From contig FNBQ01000014.1 in the NCBI GenBank assembly GCA_900102385.1, forward strand, positions 1 through 64,000: a DNA stretch of 64,000 nt, read 5' to 3'. The position numbers and the translations under genes are program-made. Origin of the DNA: Bacteroidales bacterium KHT7 (GTDB lineage: Bacteria > Bacteroidota > Bacteroidia > Bacteroidales > Bacteroidaceae). A model generated the notes under the pieces. The model ran no database searches. It was not told the origin of the DNA and worked only from the letters and a program-made list of their open reading frames with translations. Shown here one piece after another: positions 61,843 to 64,000 of the stretch; within the stretch, counting starts at the first letter, position 1, and the number at the start of each line of letters is the position of its first letter.

Positions 61843-62304
61843 ATGAAACAGGGAAAAGTAGAATTTATCCCCGACACCGAGGTGGTTTACATGCGCCGTA
61901 TTGGACAATATGGAGCGGAGAATTATGCACTTATGGCAAAAATGAAATCATGGGCTGCAGAACGTGGAATTCTAACAGAGGAAACTGTAATATATGGCAT
62001 TGCACTTGACAACCCACAGAACGTTGCACCAGAAAAGTGCAGATATGATATATGCTTACATACCCCCAACATCAAGAATGTAGAAACTGACAATCAAGTT
62101 GCAAGACGTGTCATCATGAGCGGAAAATATGTTGTCTTCAAGATTGAGCATACAGCAAAGGCTGTTGCCGATTTTTGGGCATCGTTCCCTGCAGATATGG
62201 CAAGGTCGGAGTATAAGATGGATTTTTCCCGTCCTATCATGGAAAGGTATTCCATTGTGATGGTAAAAAATGGGTATTGCGAGATGTGCGTGCCTATTTT
62301 ATGA
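61843..62304 (+). CDS. GyrI-like small-molecule-binding domain protein
   Basis: A 153-residue single-domain protein of the SbmC/GyrI fold, often found at the C-terminus of AraC regulators. Marks: VVYMRRIGQYG, YGIALDNPQNVAPEKCRYDICL, SGKYVVFKIEHTAKAVADFWASF, and YSIVMVKNGYCEMCVPI. There is no DNA-binding domain. Members sequester or respond to toxic compounds; a role in toxin or drug tolerance is inferred. Confidence 0.8.
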   Translation: MKQGKVEFIPDTEVVYMRRIGQYGAENYALMAKMKSWAAERGILTEETVIYGIALDNPQNVAPEKCRYDICLHTPNIKNVETDNQVARRVIMSGKYVVFKIEHTAKAVADFWASFPADMARSEYKMDFSRPIMERYSIVMVKNGYCEMCVPIL

Positions 62305-62350
62305 CGACTTAATTTAGAATATTAACAGAAATAAATAATAACAGAGTAAT

Positions 62351-62842
62351 ATGAAGAGCAACAAAGCACTTATCGTTATCGACATACAGAACGACATAAC
62401 TAAGCATTATCGTGACATCATCGACAATATCAATGCAGCCATAGAGTGGGCTGTGACAGAGGATATGCACATAGTATATATCAAACACAACAACATCACC
62501 GCTGCTACTCGAACGTTCAAGCCAGGCACTAAGGGCGAGGAACTGGTGCCTGAGATGAAGGTTATGTCTGACAATATCTTTGTGAAGACGAAGAGCAACG
62601 CCCTTACAAGCGAGGCGTTTTCTGCATTCATCGCGGCGAACGGCATCAATGAGTTCTACGTGGCTGGTGCAGACGCTACGGCCTGCGTGAAATCTACGTG
62701 TTTCAACATGGCAAAAGCAGGCTTCACGGTGCATGTCCTCTCCGACTGCATCACCAGCTACGACCTGAAGAAGCTGCCTGAGATGTTCGCCTATTACGAA
62801 AGCAAGGGCTGCGAGGTGAAGAAACTTGCTGAGTACAGATGA
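62351..62842 (+). CDS. isochorismatase-family cysteine hydrolase
   Basis: A 163-residue enzyme with the catalytic Asp in ALIVIDIQNDIT and the nucleophile Cys in GADATACVKSTCFNMAKAGF, plus Lys in the FVKTKSNA segment. These enzymes hydrolyse amide or vinyl-ether bonds (nicotinamidase, isochorismatase); the substrate is not clear. Its stop overlaps the next start (ATGA). Confidence 0.85.
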   Translation: MKSNKALIVIDIQNDITKHYRDIIDNINAAIEWAVTEDMHIVYIKHNNITAATRTFKPGTKGEELVPEMKVMSDNIFVKTKSNALTSEAFSAFIAANGINEFYVAGADATACVKSTCFNMAKAGFTVHVLSDCITSYDLKKLPEMFAYYESKGCEVKKLAEYR

Positions 62843-63042
62843 CACATCTGCCTAACACCATAACGTTGCTCAGGATTGCAGGTTCTTTAGGTCTGCTCCT
62901 TTGCGATGTGACGGGTGTAGCATATTGGATAACCTATGTTTTCTGCGGCATCAGCGGTATAGTTGACGGATGGCTGGCAAATCATCTCATATCTCGTTCC
63001 CGCCATTATTGCATGGTACTACTGACCGGGAGTAAAAACTAA
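62839..63042 (+). pseudogene. remnant of a CDP-alcohol phosphatidyltransferase gene
   Basis: Sixty-seven residues against about 180-200 for the family. The start LPNTITLLRIAGSLGLLLCD and YVFCGISGIVDGWLANHL match the first part, but the signature D-x2-D-G-x2-A-R has lost its first Asp (ISGIVDGWLANHL) and its Arg. After that the frame runs into SRSRHYCMVLL; another frame of the same bases reads SYLVPAIIAWYY, like a family C-terminus, so an internal deletion and a frameshift are likely. A broken gene. Confidence 0.75.
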
Positions 63043-63060
63043 ATAATTAAGAAATAGTTT

Positions 63061-63474
63061 ATGAGTACTGGCACACTGACGGTATTGTTTGAAGATCCTT
63101 TCTGGATTGGTTTATTTGAGCAAACAGATCATGAGGGGCTGCACGTCTGCAAGGTGACTTTCGGTGCCGAGCCGACGGAAAAGGAAGTGATGGAGTTCAT
63201 TGATAAGAACTGGCATCGCCTCCAGTTCAGTCAGGCTGTTGATGTTGCTCCAACCACTGAAATCAGGAAGAACCCCAAGCGACAACTACGCGAAGCCAAG
63301 AAACAGATGCAGTCGCAGGGCATTGGAACCAAGTCGCAACTGGCCCTGAAACTGCAACAGGAGCAGAATAAAATGGAACGGAAACAGCGTTCAAAAGCAG
63401 AACGCGAAGCAGAAAAGCAACGCCAGTTTGATCTGCGGCAAGCCAAGAAGAAAGAGAAACATAAAGGACATTGA
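63061..63474 (+). CDS. yjdF: YjdF family protein (DUF2992)
   Basis: A 137-residue protein. The start TGTLTVLFEDPFWIGLFE, then VTFGAEPTEKEVMEFIDKNW and NPKRQLREAKKQMQ, and the very basic helical tail (KQRQFDLRQAKKKEKHKGH) are typical of DUF2992/YjdF. In Firmicutes the gene is controlled by the yjdF azaaromatic riboswitch; the 18-bp gap here leaves no room for one. The function is unknown, perhaps tolerance to aromatic toxins. Confidence 0.85.
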   Translation: MSTGTLTVLFEDPFWIGLFEQTDHEGLHVCKVTFGAEPTEKEVMEFIDKNWHRLQFSQAVDVAPTTEIRKNPKRQLREAKKQMQSQGIGTKSQLALKLQQEQNKMERKQRSKAEREAEKQRQFDLRQAKKKEKHKGH

Positions 63475-63482
63475 AAATAAGA

Positions 63483-63941
63483 ATGAGAAAGACAGTTATT
63501 TTGTTTTTTGCATTGGTTGCGACATTGTGCAGGGCGCAAAAGCCAATAAGCGACAGTACCAGCCCATCAAGCTATGGTGCGTGTATCATGCATGACGGCT
63601 CTGTTAGCGGAATTAACAAGGACGAGCGTTTTGCCATGCATAGTGTGATGAAGTTTCCGCAGGCATTATACGTCGCCGATTACTTGAGTCGGAAAGGATT
63701 GGCTCTTGATGACACTATCGTTGTTGATAAGGCAGACCTGATGCAAGACACTTGGTCGCCAATGCTAAAACGATTTGAAGGTAAAATGGTCTTTTCGTAT
63801 GCGGAACTGCTGGAATTATCTCTCGCACAGAGCGACAACAATGCGTGTGAACTTCTTTTCAGGCATTGTGGTAAGCCCAAAGCGGTAGAGAAGTACATGA
63901 GAAAACTTGGTTTCTACGATATCCATGTCCGCATGACATAA
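63483..63941 (+). pseudogene. class A beta-lactamase (CfxA/CblA-like), interrupted after the SDN motif
   Basis: The ATG at 63483 is preferred over the TTG at 63471 and gives a signal peptide (MRKTVILFFALVATLCRA). It has the active-site SxxK motif in AMHSVMKFP and the SDN loop in LAQSDNNACELL, with the class A2 spacing. The frame stops at TAA after HVRMT, where homologues have acidic residues and then EEQMHK-like sequence; the bases that follow still read EQMHK in the same frame. It therefore appears to have a stop mutation, and the match fades out after about 63955. The Glu166 and KTG regions are missing from the window. Confidence 0.7.
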
Positions 63942-64000
63942 GAACAGATGCACAAAAATCGGGCAAGGCTGCGACTAAGCGAGAGCAGGGCGATGCCCAC

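Noticed and set aside
63942-64000. Continuation of the beta-lactamase after the stop codon
   Set aside because: EQMHK is still readable in frame, but the following residues do not resemble the family and the window ends; I could not decide between a breakpoint and divergence, so nothing is annotated there.

Overview
The window is from a member of the Bacteroidales, most likely Prevotella-like. The supporting signs are promoters of the Bacteroidetes type (a -33 TTTG about 20 bp before a -7 TAnnTTTG), weak or absent Shine-Dalgarno sequences, A-rich leaders, and family content typical of the group: SusA, SusB/GH97, a GH77 enzyme with two N-terminal starch-binding domains, a NigD-like lipoprotein, DUF4491, a MuiA/DUF4139 protein, a class A2 type beta-lactamase fragment and Por-like C-terminal tails. 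No rRNA, CRISPR array or phage is present. About 63 genes or gene remnants are supported, including three tRNAs.

Layout. 1-303: 3' end of an ISXO2/IS1595-type transposase gene. 335-4064: membrane and redox genes (polyferredoxin-like membrane protein, C_GCAxxG_C_C protein, DUF4491, DUF456, NifX-like protein, flavodiiron protein), which fits oxygen or nitric oxide defence in an anaerobe. 4071-6132: tRNA dihydrouridine synthase, AlkD-like glycosylase, DUF1294. 6214-13163: secreted hypothetical, AraC regulator, a short DXS-like enzyme, DUF362, TonB, CDF transporter, small membrane protein. 13520-20652: secreted PepC-like peptidase, acyl-CoA ligase, Por-tailed secreted protein, MaeB-type malic enzyme. 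20778-22783: small genes, an alkyltransferase, a methyltransferase, and a tRNA operon (Ser-GCT, then Glu-CTC twice). 22887-31596: the operon malQ-pulA-susB-susA for maltodextrin and starch breakdown, with no susC/susD. 31893-38461: secreted hypothetical, MltG, two tandem AraC-type regulators, Nth, Pgk. 38552-43623: solute-binding lipoprotein, acyltransferase, TlpA-like lipoprotein, cardiolipin synthase, aquaporin. 43727-47400: GH53 galactanase and GH2 beta-galactosidase operon. 47563-52242: minus-strand run including a WG-repeat protein, NucA-type nuclease, SmpB, NigD-like lipoprotein and a DMP19-like protein. 52353-56798: PL1 pectate lyase and a GH31 glycosidase with a PA14-like insert. 56870-58756: MuiA/DUF4139 protein with a SusC-type N-terminal segment embedded in it. 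59482-63941: a plus-strand accessory run that ends in two decayed genes.

The most unusual structure is a family of three degenerate arrays with an 11-bp period (about 13222-13390, 34070-34278 and 59036-59277). All share an AAGGTA/TAGCTA core. Two of them share exact 21-nt and 17-nt blocks in opposite orientation. Each is preceded, in the same relative orientation, by an AT-rich element made of GTTGA/ATTGA/AATTCA words. The period is kept almost without indels while the sequence drifts. I know of no named family that matches.

Functionally, the polysaccharide genes (starch, galactan, pectin, GH31 substrate) suggest a plant-glycan degrader of a gut or rumen type habitat. They sit in scattered small operons and lack adjacent outer-membrane SusCD pairs, so import must be encoded elsewhere. 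All calls come from reading the sequence; no database search was possible.
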